From contig OY781105.1 of NCBI GenBank assembly GCA_963676635.1, forward strand, positions 496,001-560,000: a stretch of 64,000 nucleotides of DNA. Reading direction: 5' to 3'. The notes beneath the pieces were generated by a model. That model saw only the letters and a list, made by a program, of their open reading frames with translations, ran no database searches and was not told the DNA's origin. The stretch's first letter is position 1. Each line of letters opens with the position of its first letter. The translations under genes were made by a program, and so were the position numbers. The DNA comes from GCA-002708315 sp963676635 (GTDB taxonomy: Bacteria; Bacteroidota; Bacteroidia; Bacteroidales; F082). Positions 32,903-42,978 of the stretch are shown piece by piece.

Positions 32903-35260
32903 TTAGTTCACAACATTAATAGTACGACTTATACTTTCTCCATTTTCATCTACAAGAGTAAGAGTATGTTGCCCTGAAGCCGGGATAACAGCAATCTTAT
33001 GATTCCCGGTAGTAACTCCTATCATCTGATTATCAAGATGCCAGAATATTGAAGCATTTTGATTATGATGTCTGGCTTCAAAAACAATTTCCTTTTTACT
33101 GCCAGTCTCGTCCCTGACCACATAAATTGTTGCATACTCCACAGGATACACAATAGCCATACTCTTCTGATCTTCTGTTTCGCACCCGGGAGCATAAGAA
33201 GGCAGGGGTTTATACAACGGATGCTTACGACTATAATAATACTCCTGTACAGGCGGAAGCACAAACCACACAACAGGATTAAGTTCCGAAACAGACACGC
33301 ACTTTTGCGACATGCGATACTGTTTCGTTGAATCGGTAAAAATCAACCGATGGTACTTACAGTTGTTGCTATATCTTCCGGCCCTGCTTACATCAATTTT
33401 TACTTTATCAGGACAAAATCTGGAAGCAAGCATACCACTTTTAGCACAAACTTCGACTTCTTTCAAATCACCATAAGGCTTATTAAAACTATTTTTTGTT
33501 TCCAGACTATTAAACACATCAAACATAAGAGGGGCAGCTGTTTTTGTTCCTGACAAACCTGCAACTCCTCTCCCATCAGCGTTTCCAGCCCAAACACCCA
33601 CTACGTAGTCAGCTGTTGTACCCACAGCCCATGCATCCTTAAAACCATGACTTGTGCCTGTTTTCCATGCTATATCACCAGCCGAAAGAAAATTCTCCCA
33701 GCCTACTTCACTAGCAGGACGCTTCACCTTATTCAGTGCTTCATATGTAAGCCATATTGCCCCCGGATTCAACGGAGGATCGGAAAAATCACTATCTCTT
33801 TCCTCATCCCTTACACACCGCAATCCGGTAAAGCAATTTTGAAAACTACTTCCATTCTCATAACTAAGAAGAGTACCTGCCATACCACTGTAAGCGCCAG
33901 TGAGTTCAAACAGAGAGACCTCTCCCCCTCCTAATATTAAAGTCAGTCCATAATGGGCACTACTTTTTGTAAAACTTGTAAATCCCATTCTTTTCAACAG
34001 CTCAAGAAATCTGGATATACCATATCTCTGCAACATATAAACAGCAGGCACATTAAGCGACCTTGACAAAGCCATTGAAGCGGGTATTGCCCCCTGATAA
34101 TCTTCATTATAATTGTGAGGATGATAATCGTCGAAATAACTGGGTATATCAGGTACCAGTGAATTTGGCAATATCAGCCCATCCTTATTCATTGCAGCAT
34201 AAAGAAACGGTTTAAGAATACTACCAGTACTCCTTACAGAGGTCACCATATCATTATAAAAACCTGATATACTTGTAATTTCACTATCAGGAAGATTCCC
34301 CAAATAAGCAAGCACCTCGTTATTAGCCGGATCAGCAACCAGAACAGCAGCATTACCCACACCTTTCTCATTAAGGCGAACAGTGTGCCATTTAGCTATC
34401 TCAACAATATTACACTGCAGATGATAATCGATAGTTGTATAAGTTTCCTTTCCGGGAAATTTTCTGCTTATATACTCCACAAAATGCGATGCCACAGAAG
34501 GTAAAGGAAGAGGCTCTCCGGGAATCTTCTCAATAAGAGCAAGCCGATACTGCACTGTATCGATAGTTCCATCTTCCATAAGAGCTTTTAGTAACATATT
34601 ACGTTTTTCCAATAGCTTATCATGATTATATCCGGGATGAATCAGCCCGGGAGCATTGGGAAGCACTGCCAGAGTAGCAGCTTCAGCCCATGATAACTGG
34701 TGGTCAGCATGCCCGAAGTATCTCCAGCTAGCAGCTTTAAGTCCTATAACATTACCACCCATTGGCGCATTGGAAGCATACAAATCAAGAATCTCGCTTT
34801 TAGAATAACGAGCCTCAAGTCCGAGCGTAAGAAACATTTCAACAAATTTCTGAACAAAAGACCTCCCCTTTCTTTGACGCGACATCCTTACTACCTGCAT
34901 ACTTAGAGTACTACCACCTCTTATAATCTCCCCTGCCTGAATATTATCAATCATTGAATTGAAAATTGAAACAACATTGATTCCGGGATGATGATAAAAA
35001 TGTTGATCCTCATATGTTAGCAAAGCCTTTTCATATTTATCAGGCACTTTCCCATCAGAAGGAAAACGCCATTGCTCATCTGGCGCTAATCTTGCACCCA
35101 AAAGGATTCCATTTCTATCGAAAACAGCAGTACTAAATTTCTGTGGAAACAAATCATCAGGCAACAATATCACCGAAAGTGCATAAACAAACAGCAATAT
35201 CGCCACAACAAACAACAGCCATGTTCTGATCTTAAAATGTTTCATTGCATAATCACCCAA
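32903..35260 (-). CDS. pbpC: Penicillin-binding protein 1C
   Basis: The 785-residue bifunctional peptidoglycan synthase is inner-membrane anchored (TWLLFVVAILLFVYALSVIL). The GT51 domain has TYEDQHFYHHPG with catalytic Glu84, RGGSTLSMQVVRM and NAPMGGNVIGL. The transpeptidase domain has SILK (Ser347), SRSLNVPAVYML (SxN) and KTGTS. The C-terminus (about 690-785) is the BiPBP_C beta-sandwich. The start may be the internal ATG at MKHFKIRTW, 15 bp downstream. It follows the alpha-2-macroglobulin gene by 38 bp. The pair is conserved in many bacteria, where PBP1C is thought to repair peptidoglycan when the protease trap is triggered. Confidence 0.95.
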   Translation of the reverse strand: MGDYAMKHFKIRTWLLFVVAILLFVYALSVILLPDDLFPQKFSTAVFDRNGILLGARLAPDEQWRFPSDGKVPDKYEKALLTYEDQHFYHHPGINVVSIFNSMIDNIQAGEIIRGGSTLSMQVVRMSRQRKGRSFVQKFVEMFLTLGLEARYSKSEILDLYASNAPMGGNVIGLKAASWRYFGHADHQLSWAEAATLAVLPNAPGLIHPGYNHDKLLEKRNMLLKALMEDGTIDTVQYRLALIEKIPGEPLPLPSVASHFVEYISRKFPGKETYTTIDYHLQCNIVEIAKWHTVRLNEKGVGNAAVLVADPANNEVLAYLGNLPDSEITSISGFYNDMVTSVRSTGSILKPFLYAAMNKDGLILPNSLVPDIPSYFDDYHPHNYNEDYQGAIPASMALSRSLNVPAVYMLQRYGISRFLELLKRMGFTSFTKSSAHYGLTLILGGGEVSLFELTGAYSGMAGTLLSYENGSSFQNCFTGLRCVRDEERDSDFSDPPLNPGAIWLTYEALNKVKRPASEVGWENFLSAGDIAWKTGTSHGFKDAWAVGTTADYVVGVWAGNADGRGVAGLSGTKTAAPLMFDVFNSLETKNSFNKPYGDLKEVEVCAKSGMLASRFCPDKVKIDVSRAGRYSNNCKYHRLIFTDSTKQYRMSQKCVSVSELNPVVWFVLPPVQEYYYSRKHPLYKPLPSYAPGCETEDQKSMAIVYPVEYATIYVVRDETGSKKEIVFEARHHNQNASIFWHLDNQMIGVTTGNHKIAVIPASGQHTLTLVDENGESISRTINVVN

Positions 35261-35298
35261 TTGATTCTTTTATATTTATAAGCGAAAAGCAAAAAAGA

Positions 35299-38200
35299 TT
35301 ACTTCACATTTATCCATCGTGAAGCTGAAGAAGCTTTAATATTATTGTTATACATATCGCTGCATTGGGTAACAGGCAGATAATATTTACCTTTAAATGA
35401 AGCATTAAGCAGAACAACAAACTTTTTATGTTCTCCTTTTTTAAGATCAAAGAAGAAATCAACCCTATCATCCCTATAATCAGAATAGATCTCTTTATCT
35501 GAAACTAGCTCAGAGCCAAGATCAAATACTCTTGTATTCATTATCTCCCACCCTGAAGGAAACAACTGACTCAAAGCCAAATTCTTAAGATAACCATAGG
35601 CGCCAGGATTTGTTACTACTACTTTAGCGTAGAAGTCGGTACCCTGGGCAACAGAACCAGGATCAATCTGATTACCTGACATATCATAATATCTCATATC
35701 GATCTTCAGATTCTCTTCCTTTTTAGGATGGTTTGTCATTTCCGGTATTCCGGATGTAGTGATAGTAACAAAAGCATTGGCACTACTCGTATTAGTAACA
35801 CTCAGACTTTCATTCGGTCCTTCAATATTAAGATCCTCTTTATAAACAGGCCTGTCAGGAATTATATTACCTGATGAATTTCCATTCCATATATATTCAA
35901 ATGAGTATGCATCATCCTTATCAGCATCATCCATAAAGAGAGCCATTGTAATTAAAGAAAACGCCGTTGTTTGCGTGCTGTACCATCGGGATGATCGTAA
36001 TGCCTTAGCAACCTCTATAAACAACGGACCTGCATTTTTATCATCCAACATATAAAGAGACATAGCGGCAATAGCTTTATCACGCAATTCAGAACCATAA
36101 GAGTTATGCCAGTAGTCACGATTCGGCGTCTCCCAGGTAACATTCTGTATCAGCTTTTGTCCAATACTTTTTTGTCCTATCAGAGCATAAGCCGATGCCA
36201 GAAGGTATTTAGCCTGAGGGTGCAGACCTTTCATCTCACGCATTCTGTTCATTGCACCCGTATTAGGATCATTGTAAAGAGCAAGAGTAAACAATCTGTA
36301 AGCCTGAGTTATATCATTATTAATCATCCCGTTATCACTATATATAGCATTCCAATTACCAGAGACTTTCTTTTGATATTTAACCCATTTCATCATCATC
36401 GATGGACTAACAGAATACCCCTTCTCACCAGCAACAATCAAGAAATGACCAGCATAAGAAGTTCCCCAGTCTGATACCTTGTAACTTTCAGGCCAGTACT
36501 TAAATCCACCTGAAAAATCCTGCATTTTTGATAACCTCACAATAGCAGCAGCAATATGCTTTTCAACTTTTTTCTTTTTCTTGTCGTTAAGTCTGACCAT
36601 CTGGTCAAGATAAAGCTGCGGGAAAGCAGCTGATGTCACCTGTTCTACACAATAGTAAGGATATTTGATAAGGTAATTTAACCTGCTATCCAGATTAATC
36701 TGTGGCATTGATGAAACCGTGAGGCTAATCTGTCTTGTCTCTGGAATACCAGGATAATGAGGGATTGTATCAACAGACTCACCACCTTTAAGAATATAAT
36801 TATCATTATTGTATTCTCTTTTATTAGGGTTAGAGATATTTAACTCAATACTATCATAAGCAATATGCTCTCCTGACCAAACCTTCGCAAAAAGCCTGCC
36901 AATACCTTCATATTCCTTAACATTTACAATAAATTCGGCTGTAGTTTCAGACTTATCACCAGTTAATGTGATTTTATCATTCTCCACATCAAAGCCTTCA
37001 TTACCTATTAGCTGAACATCAATCTTTTTGATATCATCATTCATCCGGAAGACCGTAACAGGAATTACAGCCTGCTCACCCGGACATAATTTGCGTGGTG
37101 CAGAAACAACAGTCATAAGATCCTGTTTAACAGTAACAGACTTATCAGCACTACCAAAGGCTGAGTGGGCACCAGCAATCACCATAACCCTGACAGAGCC
37201 AATATAGTTACCCATATGAAGATTATGAGATTGCTTTTCACCCTTCTTCAAAGTAAAAGGCCCTAAGAACGACACAACAGGCTTAAACCTGTTAGCCTTA
37301 TCCTTTTTAGTAACTTTGTCATCCTCCTCTGCAAAACCACCGCCAATGGCAAAGGTACGCATCACATTACCTTTAAAAGATTTAGACACCATGTCATACA
37401 TATCCCATGTACTAACTTCAAGAGCCTGCTTTGCAAAGAATGTGGAATAAGGGTCAGGTGTAGCAAAATTAGTAAGGCTCAGCAGCCCGTTATCAACCAC
37501 TGCTACCGTATAAGTCATCTCTTTACCATCAGATTCACTAATATCTATCTTATAATCAGAATTAGGCTTAACAACCTCAGAAACATCAATAACAGGGTTC
37601 AGGACAGTAGTCTTATCTTTAACCTCAACAGGTACAACACCATAAAGCCTTACAGGCAAATCATTTTCGTTGTCCGCCGACTGGATAACAGATATAGAAA
37701 CATAAATATTAGGCAGCATATCCTCCGTTACTTTAAATTGAGCAACTGTTTCCTTAATCTTAGTATTAATATTCCATGTTTTAATTATCCTGTCATTTCT
37801 CTCAAGCGAAACAATAGCAGTAGCGTTTTCAGGCGATGGAAACGATACATTAACCATATCACCTATATTATATGTCTCTTTATCAGTGGTAAGGCTTAAC
37901 AAAGCAGCATCACCCGGATTTGATCTGCTTTTACGTGAATACCATGATGGCCAATCCATGTAGAATACCGTCCCACTACTATGTTTACCAGAATTATCAC
38001 TAACTCTCACATAGTACCTTCCCCACATAGGGTAAGCAATCTCAAAATCAAATTCAGCAGAACCATCCTTAGCGCTTATTTCTTTTGAGAAGACTCTGTT
38101 ATTATAGCTTGCCTGAATGTATCCCGGGCTGTTATTACGATGGTAACTATACCACCAGCTCCAGCTGATTTTAAATATCTCAACAGTAAGGCTGTTACAA

Positions 38201-40878
38201 CTTACTTTCTCACCATTGTTATTAAGCACCACCACTTTAAACTTATGCGGCTTATCAACCTCCAGATAGTCACTTCCATCATCAGATTCAGGAACTTCAA
38301 TACCAACATATTTCTCAAAAGGACTGAATATTACCGAGCCAGGCACAATAGAGAAATCACCACTCTTTTCAAACACCCTGGTAACAGTATTTACCTTAAG
38401 CTTTCCGGGAGCGTTGTATATATAAGGCATGTCAACATCAAAAGTAAGCTTCCCGCTATTATCAAGTTTCTTATCCAGCATTACAAATTCATCCACATGG
38501 AAAGCTTTCCCAACATCAGTAAAAACAAAATCTTCATAACCTTCAAACTCAGTTACAGCAGGGCGGAGAGTTGCATTTATCTCCGTTCTCAGATCAGCAG
38601 CTATTCCACCATGCAACCAACTAACGTCAAGATAACCCTTATTATCCTCAGGCAAAAGCATCTCATTATTATAAGTAAGATCAATCTTTAGTCTGTTAGG
38701 CTTAAGGTTTTCAATCTTTATCCTCTTATAAAAAACAGAATTACCTACAATAAACTTACCCCGCCAATCACCGGTAATATCATCCGCATCAGTAGGCACA
38801 GCAAAAGTATAGAAGCCATTAACACCATTATTTGAAGTAAACTCATAAACAAGCTTTGATCTGGGATTAAAAAGCTTAAGATTAACAGGGTGATTATCAG
38901 GCAATAAATCATTCACATCTTCTATAATTGCGGTCAGGAAAAGAGTATCTCCCGGTCGCCACACACCCCTGTCACCATAAATAAAAGCATTGATACCATT
39001 ACTGGGGATAATACCCCCGGTTTCAAATCTCGAATAAGACAAAGAGTTGCCATTAAAGATTTTAAGATAGGCAATATTTTTACCCTTTTGTGCAATTACC
39101 AACCACGACTTACCAGGCTTAATAAACTCAGCCCTACCCTCACTATCAGTTTCTTTCGAAGCAATTATATTCTGAGAATACTCATAAACAGATACATCAG
39201 CACCACTTACAGGTTCAGAGGTTATCAGGTTATTTACAAATACCACGAAAGAGCTATCACCATTTTGCTTCACTGAAAGGCCAATATCAGAAGCGAGAAT
39301 ATTTTTAAAGATAAACCTATTGGAATTGTAATACGAAACTGAGCAAGGATTATCACGTTGATTCCATTGGTATCCCGGCGGATAGTAATAATCACTTTCA
39401 TAATAATTATAATATGAATAACTGTTGGATTGATCATCTTCCATATAAAAATCGTCACATTCGTATAGAGAGTACTCCTTTTTAAATCTTATACGTACCT
39501 GATAAATACCAGTACGATCATCATCAATCATATTACTAATATCAACAGAGTAAGTATTCCATGTATTATTATTAAACTTGCTATCAGGAATCAGCACAAA
39601 CTCATCTTTACTAACCATTTTAGCCACTCTGTTAAGCTGGTAATCCTCATTAAGGTCATTAACCTGGAGAAACTGTTTCACATTCTGAGGTAATATCTTA
39701 TATATAATAATATCAACCTTACTAAGATTAACAGCCTGAAAGTGTACCTGCCAGCTATCGGCACCACCGGCAATAATATTCCCATCATCAACAAACCGCA
39801 CTTCAGGAGGAAGCTGTCCAAAATGAACTTCCTTCAGGTAATCTTCAGCAAGCTCTTTCCCGGCACTGTTTTTAAGTTGCTTTTTAATAACAACATTCAC
39901 ATCACCAGTTTGATAATTATCTGTATAAATATAGATGCTGTTCGATCTTATATCAGGTTTACCAAAATCTTTATCAACCACATAAACAATACCATCAAGA
40001 TTAATATTTCTATCAACGGGATCAGAAAACACAAGCTTTATGTATTGATCAGGAGAGTTCACTACTTCAATATCAGTTAATTCAAACACACTGTTTTGAG
40101 GAACAACTTTCACTAATTCTCCTTTATCCGCAGAACCAAGTGAAGTAGCATCCCATTCTATAAGCACTTGAGATTTTTTATCCAATCGTTTTATACCTTC
40201 TATTCTGAATTTCAGAATCTCTTTATTATCAGACTCCAGAGGGGTTATTTTCAATTTATTGTTGTCTTGAGTAGCTTTAATAAGATCATTTATATCATCA
40301 ACATCCAGATCATCAGATCCAATAAGCTCACCATCAATAAAATTATTGGATTTGTCTCCTGAACTATAAGGTTCAATATTATTCACACTAAGACTAACAT
40401 TAAATGGGATAATTCTAAGATCAAAGCGATATATCATATCATCAGGAATATTCTCATAAAGCATATTCAGATTTACGCTAAATCTGTAAAAGTCACCCCT
40501 TTTCATCTCCTCATCAGGTTTAAAAATCAAAGAATGCTCACCATTATAAACCACTGTACCTTTAATATACGGACTGACTGTAATAACATCCTGGTCAATT
40601 ACTGGGTTATTCTTTTCTATCATATCAACCTTCCTGGTAAACTCCACCATTATTTCGGCTTTATTGCTAACCATTCCCGTAGTATGGTAAAAGATAAACG
40701 CTCCTGCTTTCACTTTACCCTGATTTACATCAGTATTAAACTTATTATCACCTTCCAAATATTTGGAATTACGATCATTTCCTCTTTGAGATATATCATC
40801 ACAAGACACAGAAAACATAAAAATTAATGACAAAAACATTAATCCTGTCAGAGTATTGCGACCAATTAACTTCTTCAT
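35299..40878 (-). CDS. Bacterial alpha-2-macroglobulin family lipoprotein
   Basis: The 1859-residue periplasmic lipoprotein (lipobox SLIFMFSVSCDD) is built of macroglobulin-type beta-sandwiches. MG-like units precede the bait region, then come GIIPSNGINAFIYGDRGVWR and RPGDTLFLTAIIEDVND, typical of MG2/MG3. The thioester CVEQ (Cys1410, in YYCVEQVTSAAF) is intact and sits in the TED helical domain (about 1380-1640). GIYQ/ISVIQ strands and a C-terminal receptor-like domain end the protein. Such proteins trap attacking proteases covalently. The first 700 residues include an aromatic, Tyr/Asn-rich stretch (about 490-515). Operon with pbpC. Confidence 0.93.
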   Translation of the reverse strand: MKKLIGRNTLTGLMFLSLIFMFSVSCDDISQRGNDRNSKYLEGDNKFNTDVNQGKVKAGAFIFYHTTGMVSNKAEIMVEFTRKVDMIEKNNPVIDQDVITVSPYIKGTVVYNGEHSLIFKPDEEMKRGDFYRFSVNLNMLYENIPDDMIYRFDLRIIPFNVSLSVNNIEPYSSGDKSNNFIDGELIGSDDLDVDDINDLIKATQDNNKLKITPLESDNKEILKFRIEGIKRLDKKSQVLIEWDATSLGSADKGELVKVVPQNSVFELTDIEVVNSPDQYIKLVFSDPVDRNINLDGIVYVVDKDFGKPDIRSNSIYIYTDNYQTGDVNVVIKKQLKNSAGKELAEDYLKEVHFGQLPPEVRFVDDGNIIAGGADSWQVHFQAVNLSKVDIIIYKILPQNVKQFLQVNDLNEDYQLNRVAKMVSKDEFVLIPDSKFNNNTWNTYSVDISNMIDDDRTGIYQVRIRFKKEYSLYECDDFYMEDDQSNSYSYYNYYESDYYYPPGYQWNQRDNPCSVSYYNSNRFIFKNILASDIGLSVKQNGDSSFVVFVNNLITSEPVSGADVSVYEYSQNIIASKETDSEGRAEFIKPGKSWLVIAQKGKNIAYLKIFNGNSLSYSRFETGGIIPSNGINAFIYGDRGVWRPGDTLFLTAIIEDVNDLLPDNHPVNLKLFNPRSKLVYEFTSNNGVNGFYTFAVPTDADDITGDWRGKFIVGNSVFYKRIKIENLKPNRLKIDLTYNNEMLLPEDNKGYLDVSWLHGGIAADLRTEINATLRPAVTEFEGYEDFVFTDVGKAFHVDEFVMLDKKLDNSGKLTFDVDMPYIYNAPGKLKVNTVTRVFEKSGDFSIVPGSVIFSPFEKYVGIEVPESDDGSDYLEVDKPHKFKVVVLNNNGEKVSCNSLTVEIFKISWSWWYSYHRNNSPGYIQASYNNRVFSKEISAKDGSAEFDFEIAYPMWGRYYVRVSDNSGKHSSGTVFYMDWPSWYSRKSRSNPGDAALLSLTTDKETYNIGDMVNVSFPSPENATAIVSLERNDRIIKTWNINTKIKETVAQFKVTEDMLPNIYVSISVIQSADNENDLPVRLYGVVPVEVKDKTTVLNPVIDVSEVVKPNSDYKIDISESDGKEMTYTVAVVDNGLLSLTNFATPDPYSTFFAKQALEVSTWDMYDMVSKSFKGNVMRTFAIGGGFAEEDDKVTKKDKANRFKPVVSFLGPFTLKKGEKQSHNLHMGNYIGSVRVMVIAGAHSAFGSADKSVTVKQDLMTVVSAPRKLCPGEQAVIPVTVFRMNDDIKKIDVQLIGNEGFDVENDKITLTGDKSETTAEFIVNVKEYEGIGRLFAKVWSGEHIAYDSIELNISNPNKREYNNDNYILKGGESVDTIPHYPGIPETRQISLTVSSMPQINLDSRLNYLIKYPYYCVEQVTSAAFPQLYLDQMVRLNDKKKKKVEKHIAAAIVRLSKMQDFSGGFKYWPESYKVSDWGTSYAGHFLIVAGEKGYSVSPSMMMKWVKYQKKVSGNWNAIYSDNGMINNDITQAYRLFTLALYNDPNTGAMNRMREMKGLHPQAKYLLASAYALIGQKSIGQKLIQNVTWETPNRDYWHNSYGSELRDKAIAAMSLYMLDDKNAGPLFIEVAKALRSSRWYSTQTTAFSLITMALFMDDADKDDAYSFEYIWNGNSSGNIIPDRPVYKEDLNIEGPNESLSVTNTSSANAFVTITTSGIPEMTNHPKKEENLKIDMRYYDMSGNQIDPGSVAQGTDFYAKVVVTNPGAYGYLKNLALSQLFPSGWEIMNTRVFDLGSELVSDKEIYSDYRDDRVDFFFDLKKGEHKKFVVLLNASFKGKYYLPVTQCSDMYNNNIKASSASRWINVK

Positions 40879-41014
40879 GCTTTAAATTTTAAGTGAATAC
40901 ATAGATAAGGTATAATAATAACAATAATAAGTACACTATTAGTATTTGTGCAAAAAAATATTTCTCATCTCTTAAAAATTCCTTATGTTTGTAGTTTACA
41001 GAAAAGACACTAAA

Positions 41015-41731
41015 ATGAGGGCATTCAATTATTTTAAATTCATACTGTTTTCTGTTTTGCTAATATCACTTTCATCATGCGAAGAGTGTATTGAAGGCAC
41101 AGGCAATATCATTACAGAAGAATTTGAACTTAGTGAATTTGACAACCTAAGCATTAGTGTTCCAGCCAATGTTATTATAAAAGAAGGAGAAAAACCAACT
41201 CTTAGAATAACAACATATGAATCGTATATGATAGCAATAAACAAAACCGTTTCAGGTAAACGACTTGACCTGGAAGGTAATTTTTGTTTTGCTGAAAATG
41301 AAGAAATAAAGATACAAATAACCATACCAAATGATTTAGAAGTAATAGTAGTTAACGGCTCTGCAAATGTCCACAGTGACAAATCATGTAAATCTGATGA
41401 ACTTGATGTTAAGGTAAATGGTTCAGGGAACATTTCATTAAATATCTTTACAAACAGAGTATTTTCAAATATCAATGGTACTGGCAGCATAATAATGTCC
41501 GGAACATGTCAGAAGCTTAGTTTAGGAATTGCTGGTTCAGGTATATTCAGAGGTAAATCACTCAATACATATGAAGCAAAGATTAGTATAGCAGGCTCAG
41601 GACAGGCTTCTGTTATTGCTTTCAATGATCTGGATGCAACTGTAAATGGAAGTGGTATTATTAATTACTCAGGTAATCCTGATATAGATATTAATATTTC
41701 CGGAAGTGGAAAAGTAAATAAAATAGACTAG
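41015..41731 (+). CDS. Head GIN domain lipoprotein (DUF2807)
   Basis: The 238-residue protein has the lipobox LLISLSSCEECI. The start is placed at ATG 41015 (MRAFNYFKFILFSVL) rather than 10 codons upstream, because that gives a normal signal peptide. FDNLSISVPANVIIKEGEKP is the classical opening of the putative auto-transporter adhesin head GIN domain. Regular beta-helix rungs with GSGN/GSGxI turns follow (KVNGSGNISLNI, NGTGSIIMSG, GIAGSGIFRG, TVNGSGIINYSG). Surface-anchored; ligand unknown. It is divergent from the A2M gene. Confidence 0.88.
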   Translation: MRAFNYFKFILFSVLLISLSSCEECIEGTGNIITEEFELSEFDNLSISVPANVIIKEGEKPTLRITTYESYMIAINKTVSGKRLDLEGNFCFAENEEIKIQITIPNDLEVIVVNGSANVHSDKSCKSDELDVKVNGSGNISLNIFTNRVFSNINGTGSIIMSGTCQKLSLGIAGSGIFRGKSLNTYEAKISIAGSGQASVIAFNDLDATVNGSGIINYSGNPDIDINISGSGKVNKID

Positions 41732-41797
41732 ATATAGTTAAAGTAAGTAATAAATGACGGGCTTTACCGTTAACATGAGAAATAAACATTAACGCCA

Positions 41798-42844
41798 GTG
41801 AAAAAATCAACACTATTAATTATAACTTTTTTGTTTGTAGGATTTAGTATTGTTGCTCAAACAGGAGGTGATTACGGTTATGATTTCCTTGAACAACCAG
41901 TTTCTGCACGTTTGGCAGCACTTGGTACTAATATAGCCTCTATTGACGATAATGATCTTAATATAGGTTTTGTTAACCCATCTGTTATTAATTCCGGAAT
42001 GGACAACAGAATGGCATTAAACTATGTTAATTATTTTACAGAAACTAACTTCAGTAGTGTGCAGTATGCCAATACCTTTAATAAAATAGGTAGCTTTATG
42101 GGCACACTTCAGTATATGAATTACGGCAATATTGATTATGCTGATGAGAATGGTAACCTTGGTGGTACGTTTAATGCATATGACATGGCTGTTAATATTG
42201 GATGGGGGCGTCGTTTAGATTCATTATTCAGTATTGGAGCTTCAGCGAAAATTATATATTCATCATATGAGTCATATAATTCATTTGGTATGGCTGTGGA
42301 TGTTGCTGGAACATATCATGCACGTTCAGGCTTAACAATGTCACTTGTTGCCAGCAATATAGGGATGCAGATAACTAAATACAATCCCAGTGGCGACAGA
42401 GATCCATTACCATTTAATTTGCAATATGCAATCAGCAAACGACTGGATCATGTCCCCTTCAGATTCTCTGTTGTTTATGACCATATTGAAAAATGGGACT
42501 TAACATATGATGATCCCGACAACCCTTCAGACGGCTTTGACCCACAAACCGGTGAACCCAGATATAAAGAAGGTTTTGCAAAGATTGCAGATCAATTTAT
42601 GCGACATATTATTGTCGGTGGTGAACTTTACATTGGCAAAAATCTAATACTACGTGCTGGCTATAATTACCGCCGTCGCCAGGAAATGAAAGTAGAAGAC
42701 AGGCTTGCTATGGTTGGCTTTAGCTGGGGATTTGGCGTAAGAATTTACAAATTCCATATTAATTACTCACGATCCACTTACAATCTTGTGGGATCTCCAA
42801 ATTATCTTACTCTTAATTTCGATATTAATTCATTTAAAAAGTAA
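41798..42844 (+). CDS. porQ: Type IX secretion system protein PorQ
   Basis: The 348-residue outer-membrane beta-barrel of the PorV/PorQ (FadL-like) type has a signal peptide (LLIITFLFVGFSIVAQ) and starts with GTG at 41798. YDFLEQPVSARLAALGTNIA and DNDLNIGFVNPSVINS are characteristic of PorQ. The barrel ends with YLTLNFDINSFKK. PorQ is an accessory T9SS subunit involved in attaching cargo to the cell surface. Its presence agrees with the T9SS sorting domains at 14458 and 18799. It is transcribed in the same direction as the head-GIN gene, with a 66-bp gap. Confidence 0.92.
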   Translation: MKKSTLLIITFLFVGFSIVAQTGGDYGYDFLEQPVSARLAALGTNIASIDDNDLNIGFVNPSVINSGMDNRMALNYVNYFTETNFSSVQYANTFNKIGSFMGTLQYMNYGNIDYADENGNLGGTFNAYDMAVNIGWGRRLDSLFSIGASAKIIYSSYESYNSFGMAVDVAGTYHARSGLTMSLVASNIGMQITKYNPSGDRDPLPFNLQYAISKRLDHVPFRFSVVYDHIEKWDLTYDDPDNPSDGFDPQTGEPRYKEGFAKIADQFMRHIIVGGELYIGKNLILRAGYNYRRRQEMKVEDRLAMVGFSWGFGVRIYKFHINYSRSTYNLVGSPNYLTLNFDINSFKK

Positions 42845-42888
42845 GCTCTCCTTTTTTCATGCATTTTTAAAACTGTTAATTATCATGA

Positions 42889-42932
42889 CTAACAATTGAC
42901 TTTGTTAGATATTTTATTATATTAGCTAACAA
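42889..42932 (+). promoter_or_regulatory. CTAACAA repeats upstream of the WG-repeat gene
   Basis: CTAACAA (42889-42895) faces TTGTTAG (42902-42908) as an inverted repeat with a 6-bp gap, and a third CTAACAA lies at 42926-42932. The position 47-90 bp before the ATG at 42979 fits an operator or activator site. Confidence 0.4.
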
Positions 42933-42978
42933 ATTAGTTTCATTTGCATAATAATAACAGACATTAAAATTGTTAGCC

